The notes under the pieces are model-generated. The model was given only the letters and a program-made list of their open reading frames with translations. It searched no databases and was not told the origin of the DNA. From assembly GCA_028274465.1 (NCBI GenBank), contig CM051456.1, positions 126,620,880-126,684,879 of the forward strand: a stretch of 64,000 bases of DNA, in the 5' to 3' direction. The stretch is from Plantago ovata. Lineage: Eukaryota > Streptophyta > Magnoliopsida > Lamiales > Plantaginaceae. Positions 19,787 to 31,600 of this stretch are shown piece by piece; position 1 is the stretch's first letter; every line of letters begins with the position of its first letter. Both the position numbers and the translations under genes were made by a program.

Positions 19787-22449
19787 TGTAATACCCTGTA
19801 TTTTTATAAATTATTTGAATTTATTTACTTAATTATTTTGGTAACTTAATTACTTTATTCTGATTTATTATTTAATTCATTTCAACGTCAATATATTCAG
19901 TTTCAAAAGTTGATTCAAATAGTTATGGGACTGCACCTTCGAAATTAGCTAGTGGGCTAGTTATTAAACCCAAATTGCACAGACCTTACTTGAGGCCTGG
20001 TTCTCCAAGCCCATTTCCAAACCCTAAATCCTCTATTCCTTCCTTTTATTTTATTTTTTTAATTTCTTCTCCTTATTATCATTTTTTTTCCGCCTCTATT
20101 TTATTTTCAACACTGATCGACTCCTCTTCTACTTGCAAAACCGCTACTGAGCCACCACTCCGCAGCGACCTCCAATCACCACACACCGTAGCACGCATCA
20201 TCATCATCATTCACTCATCATCACCGAATCAACCATCATCTTCATCAACGCATCATCATCCGGGGAACTGCTCATCTCTCCTCGTGTCCTGGCACGGCTC
20301 CGTTCAGTTTTTGATCAGCTGCTCAACTCTGCTCCGTTGTTGAATCCAGTTTGAATCCATTCTGCTCCGATTCCGTCCACTATCCCAGCTCTGATTTGGC
20401 TCCGTTCAGACCTTTCGGTAAGTTATAATCCTTCCTTCGGTTATTTAAGGGGTTGTGGGGGTCCGTGAGCGATCTAGTAGCTAGTATTCTGTTTCGTGGT
20501 GTTAGTTTTATAGACCTTATATATTACGAGATTGTTAAACTGTACGTTGAAGTCGCATGTTACTCTTATAGATTCGATTCAGCATTGAAAATTGAAATTA
20601 TGTGTTAACTAATAGTTAATCAGAACCTATATATATGCGGTGCGGATCATCTACCCCATAAAATGTCCCATATTTTACCCCTCTCCTTATTGGTCCAAAT
20701 CTTCAACTTTTATGCATGCTAGCTTGGTTGGCCGCTACAGTACCGCATGTCAATATGCATGTTAATATGGCCAAGCGTGTATCCTTTTTACCATCTAGTT
20801 TAGATTATTGAGAGAGTATATAATTGGTCATGTTGAGGGCAATTAATTAGTGAGTATTTCTCTACTCTTTCACTCTGAGTTATGGTAATTAGTAGTAAAA
20901 GTATCATTAATTACATTAATGTTCTGCTTCTCGGTTTTTATATGAAGTACTGGATGAACTCGGTTTTATTTAATCAACTTGTATGCTATTTGGTGTCTTA
21001 AGCATATATTTTTCTAATTAATTAAGTACAAAGTATATGCTTGCCTACTTAGCTCTTTAAGTGGACCTTACTGGATGTGATGGTCGCTTGCTCTCTTCTT
21101 TATATTGTGTTCTTTGGTGTGTTTGATTGTTTTAACCTGTGTAATTGTGTTGTATGATGTTAGTAGTTAGTCTTGGCCGAGAGATTCGGGGTTGTAAGGG
21201 TCGCATAAATTTATCCATGTCTTATGTATTAAAAATAAGTTATTTATCCGGGATTCCGTAGTCTCTCAATTATGGTTTGTGTTTGTGTCGTCAAGAAGTT
21301 TGAGGTGACGTGTTCGCCCCAAAAATTATTTATTGGCAAACCTGAAGGCACTGTGTATATATATATCATATGTATATGTATATGTATACATATACAATAT
21401 AGAATATATATATATATAGTATATATAATATATATATGTATATCATAGATATGTATATATATATATAGATATATATATTATATATATATATATCTCTATA
21501 TATATATTATATATATATCTATATATATATAGATATATATTATATATATATATTTACGTGTATTGAATTCTGATGCTTCCGCAACTGTATGTAGACCTAA
21601 GTATGACTATTTTCTGCATCAACCTTTAAGAATGTACTCTGTTTTTATGCTAACTCTTCTGCAGGATTGTTCTCGATTTCTTGAGCTCCGTTGTGTTATT
21701 GTTTGTTCTGCTCTGTCTATTCTGTCTGTTTCTGTTTGGCCGGTCGATTAGGTTATAATTAGGTAGACTTGGGTAGTGTGGACTATCGAGTTTATTTGAT
21801 TATTTCCTAGTCTATTCCCTTTAGACGCGAGGCAGAAGTCGCTGAGGTCTATTAGGGTCGTAGGATTTGTTTTCCCAAAGTACACGGGGGTTCTGTTTTT
21901 GTCTAGATAAGGCCATCTCTGGAGGGAGTTACAAGGAAAATCTGGGAGGAGTAGCAATAAGGCGGGCTGCACCAACAAACTCTGTCTGATCTGTTGTCTG
22001 CTTGTCTAATTTGTTCTGTTATCTGTTTTTGTTTATTGTCATATTTGTTACAAATGTTTTTGTTTTAAAAACTCTTTATCTTTTTGTTTGTTAACTTTTC
22101 GAACCTCACTAAGATCCATTATCTCACACTCTTTCTGTTTTCAAAATTCCTTCCTTGTAGATTTTGCTGAAGGAGACCGAGTCTAGGCGTCCAACGACTT
22201 AGAGCAGGGTTTGGGAGCTCGTGGGATTTTATTTTCTAGAAATAAGAAGAAAACTCGTTCATCTTCACTGTCTGTTCATTTAAAATTGACACCAAGTTTA
22301 GTTACAGTTATCTCTTTTCGACTTTAAATTTGTAAGCTCGTTTAAGTGCCAAAACCCGTTCCTTGACATTTATTGAAGATCGTTGTTTTCGAATTTCAAA
22401 AATTACTTTTATTTGAAGAAAATATTTTATTTTAAAAATCGGTACCATT
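19787..22449 (+). mobile_element. Possible LTR of a Ty3/gypsy-like retrotransposon
   Basis: Begins TGTAATACCCTGTATTTTTA, resembling the TGTAA(C/T)ACCC starts of plant gypsy (Tekay-like) LTRs. It continues for 2.6 kb without protein domains but with transcript-like stretches (19975-20420, and 22160-22260 with GACCGAGTCTAGGCGTCC). I could not find a matching CA end or target duplication, so both the right boundary and the identification are tentative. The open frame at 19975-20343 is Ser/His-rich low complexity and not called. An AT microsatellite occupies 21352-21556. Confidence 0.3.
21352..21556. repeat. Imperfect (TA)n microsatellite
   Basis: About 200 bp almost entirely TA/TATA with occasional G and C, with self-complementary blocks such as ATATATAGATATATAT. 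Confidence 0.9.
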
Positions 22450-23132
22450 ATGTAAAAGTGTCCATTGTGCCGTAAGTACTCATCCAGGCACTATGAGACG
22501 TGTGAAGATTGCTACTATTATGATTTATGACAGAAAGAAAAGGGTAAACTCAAGCTTGAAAACAAGCAGCTAAAGTCCAAGCTCGAATTCATCAGCCAAC
22601 GACCTGCCTTGTCTGATGTTGTTTTGTTGGCTTCTGGCCCAACGAGCTCGGCTCGCCTATTCCAGCCCACAGGGAAGTATTGGCTAGTAGATCGCCGGTC
22701 TTACAGGCTATGCTCGAAAATAAGATGGAGGAAAGCCTCAGTGGCATCATCAAGATCAGTGACATTTCACATCATACGCTTCAAGCTTTTGACAATTATC
22801 TTTACAAGGCTGAGGCAACCCTCGATGATGACCTTGCGCGTAACCTCCTTGTATTGGCTGAAAAATACCAAGTGAAGCATTTAAAGACGTACTGTGAGGA
22901 CTACTTGATTTCGGGATTAGACGATTATAATTGTTTGTCGTGTTATGTCCTTGCACGCGAACATAGTGCCAGGAGTTTGCTTGGTGAAGCTGTGCGAACC
23001 ATCAGGGCAAACATGAGTGAGGTCACCAAGCGAGACGAGTATGTCCAACTCGTCGAGAGTGATTCACGTTTGGTAGTCGAAATGTATGAAGCTGTCCACA
23101 AATCTCGATCCCAAGAATTTGAACGGGAGTAA
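22450..23132 (+). pseudogene. BTB/POZ domain protein retrocopy (At4g08455-like)
   Basis: Translation across frames gives KCPLCRKY...YETCEDCYYYD, then a Lys-rich coiled segment, SDVVLLASG, IPAHREVLASRSPVLQAMLE, ISDISHHTLQAFDNYLY and LLVLAEKYQVKHLKTYCEDY. This is a CxxC N-terminus plus BTB fold plus C-terminal BACK-like helices, as in the At4g08455 family of CUL3-adaptor-like proteins. A TAA sits directly after the first ATG, a TGA follows the Cys motif, and a one-base shift separates SGPTSSAR from the PAH motif. Only residues from 22680 to 23132 remain open (150 aa). No introns are visible although the segments run continuously, suggesting a processed copy. Its upstream flank is the repeat block at 19787-22449. 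Domain assignment is firm; retro-origin is inferred. Confidence 0.85.
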
Positions 23133-23229
23133 ATAAGTAGTTAAGTATGAACGCTGCAGGCCTGGTGGTGATCAAACCCTGTCATGAGGACTAGAAAGCG
23201 TGCTCACAACGATTTTGCATTTTGTACTA

Positions 23230-23471
23230 GTTCCTCCATTTCATTAGTAACTTCCTCTTTGGTCAACGGGTGTCATGTTTGACTCGTATATTACACATAA
23301 ATTATATTGATAAAAAATATTTAAAAAAATATTTAAAATACTACTAACTAATGAACTTTAATTATATAACTTTAAAAAAGAATTGCATCGTATAATTTAG
23401 GAGTAATGTACGGTCAAACATGAAGCCTGTTGACCGAAGAGGAATTAACTAATGAAATGAAATGGAGGAAT
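23230..23471. mobile_element. Stowaway-like MITE
   Basis: Ends are inverted repeats: left GTTCCTCCATTTCATTAGT, right (read inward) ATTCCTCCATTTCATTTCAT. TA dinucleotides flank both sides (23228-23229 and 23472-23473), as expected for Tc1/mariner-derived MITEs. The internal arms are also partly complementary (GGTCAAC...TGTTTGAC and GTCAAACATG...GTTGACC). No coding capacity. Confidence 0.8.
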
Positions 23472-23479
23472 TATTTACT

Positions 23480-23818
23480 ACTACTACTATTATTCATAAT
23501 TAAACTTTTCAGCTCAGGTCGAATTCATGTTAAATTTTATAGTTATTTGGTTTTTTGTTATTATTATAACTTTTTTAGGTGGTTTAGCACTGTAGTTTAT
23601 TGGAGTACTGGTCGCATTGTGTCATATATAGTTCGATACATAGATCATCTAACGCGCACATCTTGCGATATGGTCCATATGGAATGGGGGTAGAGAATCT
23701 GTCCGGAGCATTACACTATTATAATTCCCGAATATTAGTAGAAGGGAGTGAAACCTTGTACTCACGTGGGACAACAAATGCAGTCAAAGTGATAAATTTT
23801 TAAACATTTTATTAATTG

Positions 23819-23883
<65 letters not shown>

Positions 23884-24014
23884 GAAAAATTTAATCAAAT
23901 TACAAGGCCATCCACTCTACAAGATTAAAAAAAAAAAAAGAACATATAAATAATGAAAAACAACACTATGAAACGCCTCCATTGGTACAACCTTCTGATT
24001 TCACTAGAAATTTT
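23480..24014. other. Intergenic with (TA)n microsatellite
   Basis: Contains a perfect (TA)n run of about 58 bp (23822-23879). The rest is AT-rich with no recognisable gene. Confidence 0.5.
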
Positions 24015-24358
24015 TTAATGTGAATTCTTTGAACTACTTCTTCTTGAACTTGTCATGAGGACAATGGGTATGATAATCGCCAACGAAGTAGAAACAAACT
24101 GGTCCAGAACATGATATTTCATCTTTCTCACTGTTTCATAGACCTTATTCATTAAAGTATCTGCTTTGGGAATTTGATGCATGAGTGTTGTATCACGGAG
24201 ATTTTCCTTTATTTTGTACCATAAACTGAATGCTGCAAAGAAAACAATAAAATTCAGATGACAACTCAATATAAAGTTAATTTTTAGCGAAAATGTGACA
24301 TAAATAATTATGGTAATACTTACATGGATGCCTGGTGAACTTTGTTGAACTCGGAAAC
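24015..24358 (-). other. Extensin 3' UTR with an intron
   Basis: After the extensin stop (24359-24361) the minus strand has a good donor CCAT|GTAAGTATT (intron from 24323) and an acceptor TTCTTTGCAG (to 24233), giving a 91-bp intron. The sequence beyond (24015-24232) happens to be open, but it follows the stop and has no known domain. I therefore read it as 3' UTR exon. Confidence 0.55.
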
Positions 24359-27300
24359 TTAATAATGGATCGGTGGGGGTGGTGAAGCGTAAATGTATAC
24401 CGGTGGTGGAGGTGATTTTACAGGTGGTGGTGGGGAACTGTATACATATGGAGGAGGAGGGGAAGAAGATGGTGGAGGGGGAGATTTGTAATGGTATGGT
24501 GGGGGGAGGAGACGACGACGGGGGAGGAGGGGACTTGTAGTGGTATGGTGGGGGAGGAGATGGTGACGGTGGTGGTGGAGATTTGTAGACGTATGGTGGG
24601 GGAGGAGATGGTGATGGTGGAGGTGGAGATTTGTAGCGTATGGCGGTGGGGGAGATGGTGATGGTGGCCGTGGGGACTTGTAGTAGTATGGTGGGGGAGG
24701 AGACGGCGATGGCGGTGGTGGAGATTTGTAGACATATGGTGGAGGGGGAGATGGCGATGGTGGTGGTGGAGATTTGTAAACGTAAGGAGGTGGGGGAGAT
24801 GGTGATGGTGGTGGTGGGGACTTGTAGTAGTATGGTGGAGGAGGAGACGGCGATGGTGGTGGTGGTGACTTGTAGTAGTATGGTGGTGGTGGTGAAGGTG
24901 ATGGTGGTGGGGGTGACTTGTAGTAGTATGGCGGTGGTGGTGAAGGTGATGGTGGTGGTGGAGATTTGTAGATGTATGGTGGAGGAGGAGAAGGCGATGG
25001 TGGGGGTGGGGACTTGTAGTAGTATGGTGGAGGAGGAGACGGCGATGGTGGTGGTGGAGATTTGTAGATGTATGGTGGAGGAGGAGACGGCGATGGTGGG
25101 GGTGGGACTTGTAGTAGTATGGAGGAGGAGGAGATGGTGATGGTGGGGGTGGGGACTTTAGTAGTATGGTGGTGGAGGAGAAGGCGATGGTGGTGGTGGG
25201 GATTTGTAGATGTATGGTGGGGGAGGAGATGGGATGGTGGGGGTGGAGATTTGTAGTAGTATGGGGGGGAGGAGATGGCGATGGTGGGGGTGGGGACTTG
25301 TAGTAGTATGGTGGAGGAGGTGAGGGCGATGGTGGGGGTGGAGATTTGTAAACGTAAGGAGGAGGGGGGATGGTGATGGTGGGGGTGGAGACTTGTAGTA
25401 GTATGGTGGAGGAGGAGATGGTGATGGTGGTGGTGGAGATTTGTAGACGTACGGTGGTGGTGGTGAAGGTGATGGTGGTGGTGGGGACTTATAATAATAA
25501 GGTGGTGGTGGAGATGGATCAGGTGGGGGGGGGACTTGTAGTAGTACAGTGGAGGAGGTGATGGTGATGGTGGTGGAGGAGATTTGTAGTAGTATGGTGG
25601 TGGAGGTGAAGGAGACGGTGTGGGGGAGACTTATAATAGTATGGTGGAGGAGGAGAAGGCGATGGTGGTGGGGGAGATTTGTAGTAATATGGTGGTGGAG
25701 GAGACTTATAGGTTGGTGTCGGTGGTGGTGGCGACTTATACACATATGTTGGGGTGGGTGGTGGAGGAGACTTGTACACGTATTTTGGTGTTGGTGGCGG
25801 AGGGGACTTATACACGTATGTTGGTGTGGGTGGTGGTGGTGACTTATAAACATAGGTTGGTGTCGGAGGTGGGGGAGACTTGTATGCATAGGTTGGGGTT
25901 GGAGGTGGTGGTGACTTGTACACATAGGTTGGTGTTGGTGGTGGAGGGGACTTGTACACATATGTTTGGTGTGGGAGGTGGAGGAGACTTGTAGACATAA
26001 GTCGGGGTCGGGGGTGGAGGAGATTTGTACACATATGTTGGCGTTGGTGGTGGTGAAGACTTGTATACATATGTTGGTGTTGGGGGTGGCGGAGACTTAT
26101 ATACATATGTTGGTGCAGGTGGTGGTGGAGATTTGTACACATAAGTTGGTGTTGGCGGTGGTGGAGACTTGTAGTAGTACGGAGTTGGACTTGGCTTCGG
26201 CTTTTCGCATTCCTTATAGGGCTTCTTTGAAGCATAAGCAAAAGGTTTAGCATAGAGCACAACCTCGTACTTGTTCTTAGATTTCACTCTGAGTGAAGCT
26301 CCCTTCTTTCCCCAATGAAGATCTATTGGTATGTTGCATTTGGAGTGCTTTGGTGGTGCATGGAGTTTAGCTTTGCATGCCTTTGCTCCATATTTTGCAT
26401 ACTCAAATCCTTCAACAGTGATGCTGAATTTTCCATTGATCTTGGTCTTGCCATATGCATGAATTCTTTATCACCCGCTTTGCATGTTACCTCAACAACA
26501 GATCCTGATTAATATGTTAAAAATAAAAATAATTAAACATATTGTTTCCAATCTTCCAAGTCAAGAGAATGTCTTGTAGTTAATTGTTTAGATAATGGGA
26601 AACAGTTCTTTAATCATTGTTTTTAGCCATTTTTAGGACTATTTTAAAGAATATACCACAAAATTCTATCACACCGAGCCGCCTCAGCATGTGACTTAAT
26701 TATGTAGTAGGTGAATTCAACATCAATGAGTAGGTAATGATTTTCCACATATCTCTAATTTGTAAACAACTAACATCATCCCTATTTCAAATTTATGTTT
26801 TACTTGTAGTGTCTAGCAAATAGTAACTCGGTGGTAATTTTAACTCCATAGATTGGTAACATATATTATGTACTCCGCGTATCCCATTGTAATAATGATC
26901 AAACCGGATTAAAAAAGCAATATAATAAATATGAACAATTTGCAGAAAGTAGGAAAACCGAGAGTATATATTTTAACCACCAAAAATCTAAAACCCTAAT
27001 AGTCTAAACCACTAGTACTCTGCTTCCAGCATGCGTTTTAGTGCATACTAAACATGTTAATTATACTAATGAATTATCTATTTCAGTTAATTGCAAATAA
27101 TCTAATTCCATAACTTAATTAGACCTTTAATTATTAATTAAAATGTATAATTAATGACATGCATTCACGTACCATTGAGATGCTTTTTGTTGTGAGACTT
27201 CACTGGGTGTGTCCAATCATAGCACTTGTAGCAGTAAACCTTTCCTACAACCTTAACCACGAACGAATGGTGATGAGGTGGGTAGTGTGGAACCGGTGGC

Positions 27301-28469
27301 GGTGGTGACTTGTAGTAATACGGAGTTGGAGGAGGTGACTTAACCGGTGGTGGTGGAGATTTGTAGTAATATGGGGCCGGTGCAGGTGACTTAACCGGTG
27401 GTGGTGGAGACTTGTAATAGTATGAAGGAGGTGGAGACTTCGTTGGAGGTGGTGGAGACTTGTAGTAGTAAGGAGGTGGCGGAGACTTCACTGGAGGAGG
27501 TGGAGATTTGTAGTAGTATGGTGGTGGCGGTGATGGTGAAGGAGGTGGTGGTGACTTGTAGTAGTATGGTGGTGGCGGTGATGGGGAGGGTGGTGGTGGA
27601 GACTTGTAGTAGTATGGTGGTGGTGGTGATGGGGAGGGTGGTGGTGGAGACTTGTAGTAGTATGGAGGAGGTGGAGACTTTGTTGGAGGTGGCGGAGACT
27701 TATAGTAGTAAGGAGGTGGTGGAGAAGGCGACGGTGGAGGTGGAGATTTGTAGTAATATGGTGGTGGCGGTGATGGTGAGGGTGGTGGTGGTGACTTGTA
27801 GACGTACGGCGGTGGTGGTGAAGGTGATGGTGGTGGTGGGGACTTATAATGATAAGGGGGGTGGTGGAGATGGATCCGGTGGTGGAGGGGACTTGTAGTA
27901 GTATGGTGGGGGAGGTGATGGTGATGGAGGGGGTGGAGACTTATACACGTACGGTGGTGGTGGAGAAGGGGAAGGAGGTGGAGGAGACTTATATACGTAT
28001 GGTGGTGGTGGAGAAGGGGAAGGTGGGGGAGGGGACTTGTACTCGTAAGGTGGTGTTGGCGAAGGTGATGGAGGTGGCGGGGACTTGTACACGTATGGTG
28101 GTGGTGGCGAAGGTGGTGGAGGTGGCGGGGATTTGTACACGTATGGTGGTGGTGGCGAAGGTGATGGAGGTGGCGGGGACTTGTACACGTAAGGTGGTGG
28201 TGGTGAAGGTGAAGGAGGTGGAGGTGACTTATAACATATGGTGGTGGCGGTGAAGGCGATGGTGGAGGTGGTGATTTGTACACGTACGGTGGTGGTGGAG
28301 ACGGTGAAGGAGGGGGTGGTGATTTGTAAACGTAAGGTGGAGGCGGGGAAGAGTAAACATAAGGATCGGCCGAAACCGAAGTAGCCAAAACAACCACCAA
28401 TGCCACTAACAAGTAGTGTGGCAAGTGGCGGCCCTTAGCGGCAAGGCCGCCGCGGGTTCGAGTCCCCAT
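24359..28469 (-). CDS. Extensin with internal Pollen Ole e 1-type domain
   Basis: Two coding exons on the minus strand: 27173-28469 and 24359-26504 (donor AATG|GTACGT, acceptor AATCAG|GATC). The start is at 28469: a signal peptide (core LLVALVVVLATSVSA) precedes DPYVYSSPPPP. The N-terminal half repeats PPPPSPSPPPPYYYKS and YVYKSPPPP units, with contraction to KSPPPPVKS. A globular, Cys-containing Ole e 1-like segment spans the intron (VVKVVGKVYCYKCYDWTHP | VVEVTCKAGDKE, then INGKFSITVEGFEYAKYGAK, ACKAKLHAPPKHSKCNIP). The C-terminal half has KSPPPPTPTYVYKSPPPP units, then SPSPPPPYYYKSPPPP, ending VYIYASPPPPIHY. Ser-Pro4 (hydroxylation and arabinosylation) and Tyr-X-Tyr (cross-linking) motifs mark it as a cell-wall network extensin. 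The frame is broken by many 1-2 base indels (28230, 27850, 26463, 25971, 25620 and others), so total length (about 1,145 residues) is approximate. It is either decaying or imperfectly sequenced. Confidence 0.85.
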
Positions 28470-28560
28470 TCTTTAGGCTAGTGAACACCACCTAATCCTC
28501 CCGCCAGTGTTGTTCACTAATGAGGTTTATTAGATTCCTATTCCTTTACAGGAATGTTGA
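28425..28560 (+). mobile_element. Possible SINE-like tRNA-derived segment at extensin 5' end
   Basis: GGTTCGAGTCC at 28455-28465 matches the Pol III box B consensus exactly. A TGGCAAGTGGCGG stretch about 30 bp upstream could be a weak box A. Downstream, GTGAACACCACC and GGTGTTGTTCAC-type arms (about 28480-28520) could pair. No poly-A tail or target duplication is visible, so SINE identity is uncertain. It overlaps the extensin start codon on the opposite strand. Confidence 0.3.
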
Positions 28561-28620
28561 AGAAAGTGATTTAGTTAGAGAGAGGAGAGAAGATGATTGG
28601 AGTGGGTTAGATAGCATGAG

Positions 28621-28628
28621 TATATATA
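28621..28628 (-). promoter_or_regulatory. TATA box of the extensin gene
   Basis: TATATATA, read in minus-strand context CTATATATACTC, lies about 150 bp upstream of the extensin start. A CT-rich leader (CTTCTCTCCTCTCTC) follows it. Position and context suit a strong TATA promoter. Confidence 0.55.
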
Positions 28629-28639
28629 GTTGGCCTGTT

Positions 28640-31600
28640 TGATTGGAACTAGTCGATTGAAAATAGCTGTCATTAATGAAAATACTTCATTAAATAATAA
28701 CGAATCAAATATGTTTATTTTACTGCTACAAGTTTGATTTAATCAGAATTATTTCACAGCTGGATGGATCGTGATTAATTGCTTAATTAATCACCATTAA
28801 CTAACCACTTTCATCCACATTGACTCTGCATTTTTATTTAATTTTGTTTTATAAAAAAATGAACTAGTAACCTGCTACAAAATTCATTTTGATACTATTA
28901 TTATTATTATTATCACGGGTAGTAAGTTTTTTTTTACTCGAGTTTTAAAAGTGAACCTTATGATGAATGGTGACATTATACATTTTGTATTTATTGGCTT
29001 GTCATAATCTTTTTTTTTATTGCTGGTCCTTATTTTTAGAATCTGATTATTATGATTAATTCCAATAAGGTGATATACGGTTCCTGTCGTTGTATTTGGC
29101 CTGGTGCTCTGGCATTTGGAGGCTCTGGGTAGTGGGAAATTACGCGTAGATCAGACTTCATATTAACTTGATTGTTCTTAGTTTTTTTTTATTAGATTAT
29201 TTAGGTTTGATTTGGAAATGGTTTTTACATAATGTATTGCTTTTAACAGTGGAGGTAATTAAATGAAGAAATTGGGAAACGATAAGTTAGGAGAAGTTAA
29301 TAGTTCTAACATATTTCTTTTATAATATATATACTCAATCATGAAGTAGAAAAGAAAATAATGAAGGGCCTAATCATACAATTTGGCGAAACAAACTTGG
29401 AAGCAAAGGGTACAATTATAAGTTCTGCATGCATCCGAGGACTTCTTTCATTGTGCAGTTGAGTCTTTGGCTTTCCAATCTTCTGTCATCTTGATCCACA
29501 TCCTCAACTCTTCTAAATATCAATCGATTCCGTACTACTACAAAAGTGTCGTGATGAGACTTTCATACTCCCTCGACCCTCCGCCCCTGCAAGTTCTCAA
29601 CATTTGATTTTGAATTGGTTAGAAGTAACGTTTGTGAAATACGTTAGCTATGCGGTTCAAATAGAGAAGCATATAGAACTGTTAGAACGTACGAAAATGA
29701 AATACGTTGAAAACTCTTAAAATAAAATGAAGGAAGTATATTCTCATTATAATGCCTTACATTATACCCGGTTCGAGGCTAATGCCCGGTAGACGGCTAT
29801 GGTTCAAATACAAGTTCACATGGGCACCGAAGGCACGAACGGCCGAATTGAAAAACTATTGGACACTCCAAACAATATGGGGCAAGAACGGAGGCGGCTT
29901 TAACAGACTTGTATAAAAATACCAAATTAAATGAGCCAATTGTGAAATTAATACTCGTATGCTAGAAGATTTTACAGGGCACCACCACTTGGCCACCACA
30001 AAGACTTGCAAAATTTGCATGTTCGGGTCTATATGTTTGTCCTGGTATTGTTTTGTGGGGATGCCATGTGAGGTGCCAATTATGAGGTTCCAAAACAAGT
30101 AGAACTAATCAGTCTCTTAGCAGCCTTAGTACTATATTTTTTTTATAAAGAGAAATTATAAAGCAAAAAAAGTTAAAGGGGACACTTACACAGTTACACT
30201 AGGAAAAAACATAACTCCAGGACAAGATCCCTCCATTCCATTGTCCCTACACTTTATGGATAGTCCTATTATGTGACTTAAACGTGGTGATGGTTAAATG
30301 AAGCCATTTTAGACCATGTTTGAATGATCACAGCGACATTTTGGATTGTCTCTTCACCAAAATCGGAGATTCTATCATCACATCCGTCCTACTCCAACTC
30401 CTTTTCCCAATCTAATTCAAAACACCATTCTCAGACTCATGTAGTATATAAGTTTTAAGATTGTTATCTGATCGTAATTTGATCGTAATTTAAGATTGGG
30501 TTGCGATCAAAAGCAGGAACGGACCTAGGAGAGAGGGGTGGAGGGATTTTATAGGTAGTATTTAGTATTTACGATTAATCGAGCTATGCAGGTGACCCCA
30601 ACATACCCTAGCAAGGTATATACTGTATAACAAAACTTTTGGTTCACTAACTTGACTTCTTGGGTTTTTTATTCTTAGGTTGGTTTTACACCGATTTGAT
30701 TATTTGAGTGTATGTCTATGTAGCTCAGGTTTTGATACTCTTCGATTTGAGAACCTCGATGTAATTTTGCCTGAGATTCATTAATACCATATCTCAAGTT
30801 CTTCAGAATGAAAAAAAAAGTCAGTTAATGTATACTAAAAATCAGGAAAGTTGAGTCATACCACATGAACACGATGCACACATTAATAAATTACAGAAAC
30901 ATACAATTATCCAAATGCTAGTAGTTAGAGATAATTGAAAAATCGATGTATTAAGATTTAGAGATGTACAAGTACAGTACAAATTATACAAAAAAGGCCT
31001 CCATTGTTAGTACTCCCCTTTCTTAAATTTTTTTCAGGATTAAATTAAACTAAGGCATATTCGAGGAAGAAAAGTCAAAAGTCCTTTGGATGATGAAAGA
31101 GCCATGTACAGTTTCCACTGTTCCATTTTCCAAACTATTTCGTTTCAAATAACTATATCCATTAAAATTTTAAACAATATATTTCTCAATAATTAAACTA
31201 CAAAATTTATGTAAAAATTAAGTCTTCATAATAGATGAAAATTGAAACTAAAATGTGCCAACGAATATCAAAGTATATGCTATAGTTTTATGTATATACA
31301 TATCACTCAAATACGAAAATGAGTATAGTTCTATGGTCTGGAAGTGATATTAAACTTAATTAATAATTAATACAAGTAGTTTGACTGTCGGTGAGCTAGA
31401 GCCTTGGAGCAAGTTCCATTCGGAGTGGAGTGGCTGCTGACATCTCTGGATGTTTTGTTAGTGTCAAAGATTTAACTAATCCTTCTTTTTTAGTACCAAA
31501 TTCGAGCTTTTAAATTATATAAAATCGTATTTGCATGTAGCAGCATCTAAAGCAAAAATGGCTGAGTGCACAATAAATGAAACAATTTCAATTCGAGATA

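Noticed and set aside
19975-20343. 122-codon frame rich in Ser, Pro and His
   Set aside because: Low complexity, inside a probable LTR block, no domain.
24015-24269. 84-codon minus-strand frame after the extensin stop
   Set aside because: It starts inside an intron-like segment and lies in the probable 3' UTR. It matches no family I know.
24640-26250. Long plus-strand open frames rich in Val, Met, Glu and Cys
   Set aside because: They are the complement of the extensin repeats on the minus strand. The absence of stops follows from the repeat codons, with no start context or known domain.
30500-30620. Possible hAT end resembling CAGTGGCGGAGC near 30512
   Set aside because: The match is partial (CAGGAACGGACCTAGG) and no partner end or target duplication was found.
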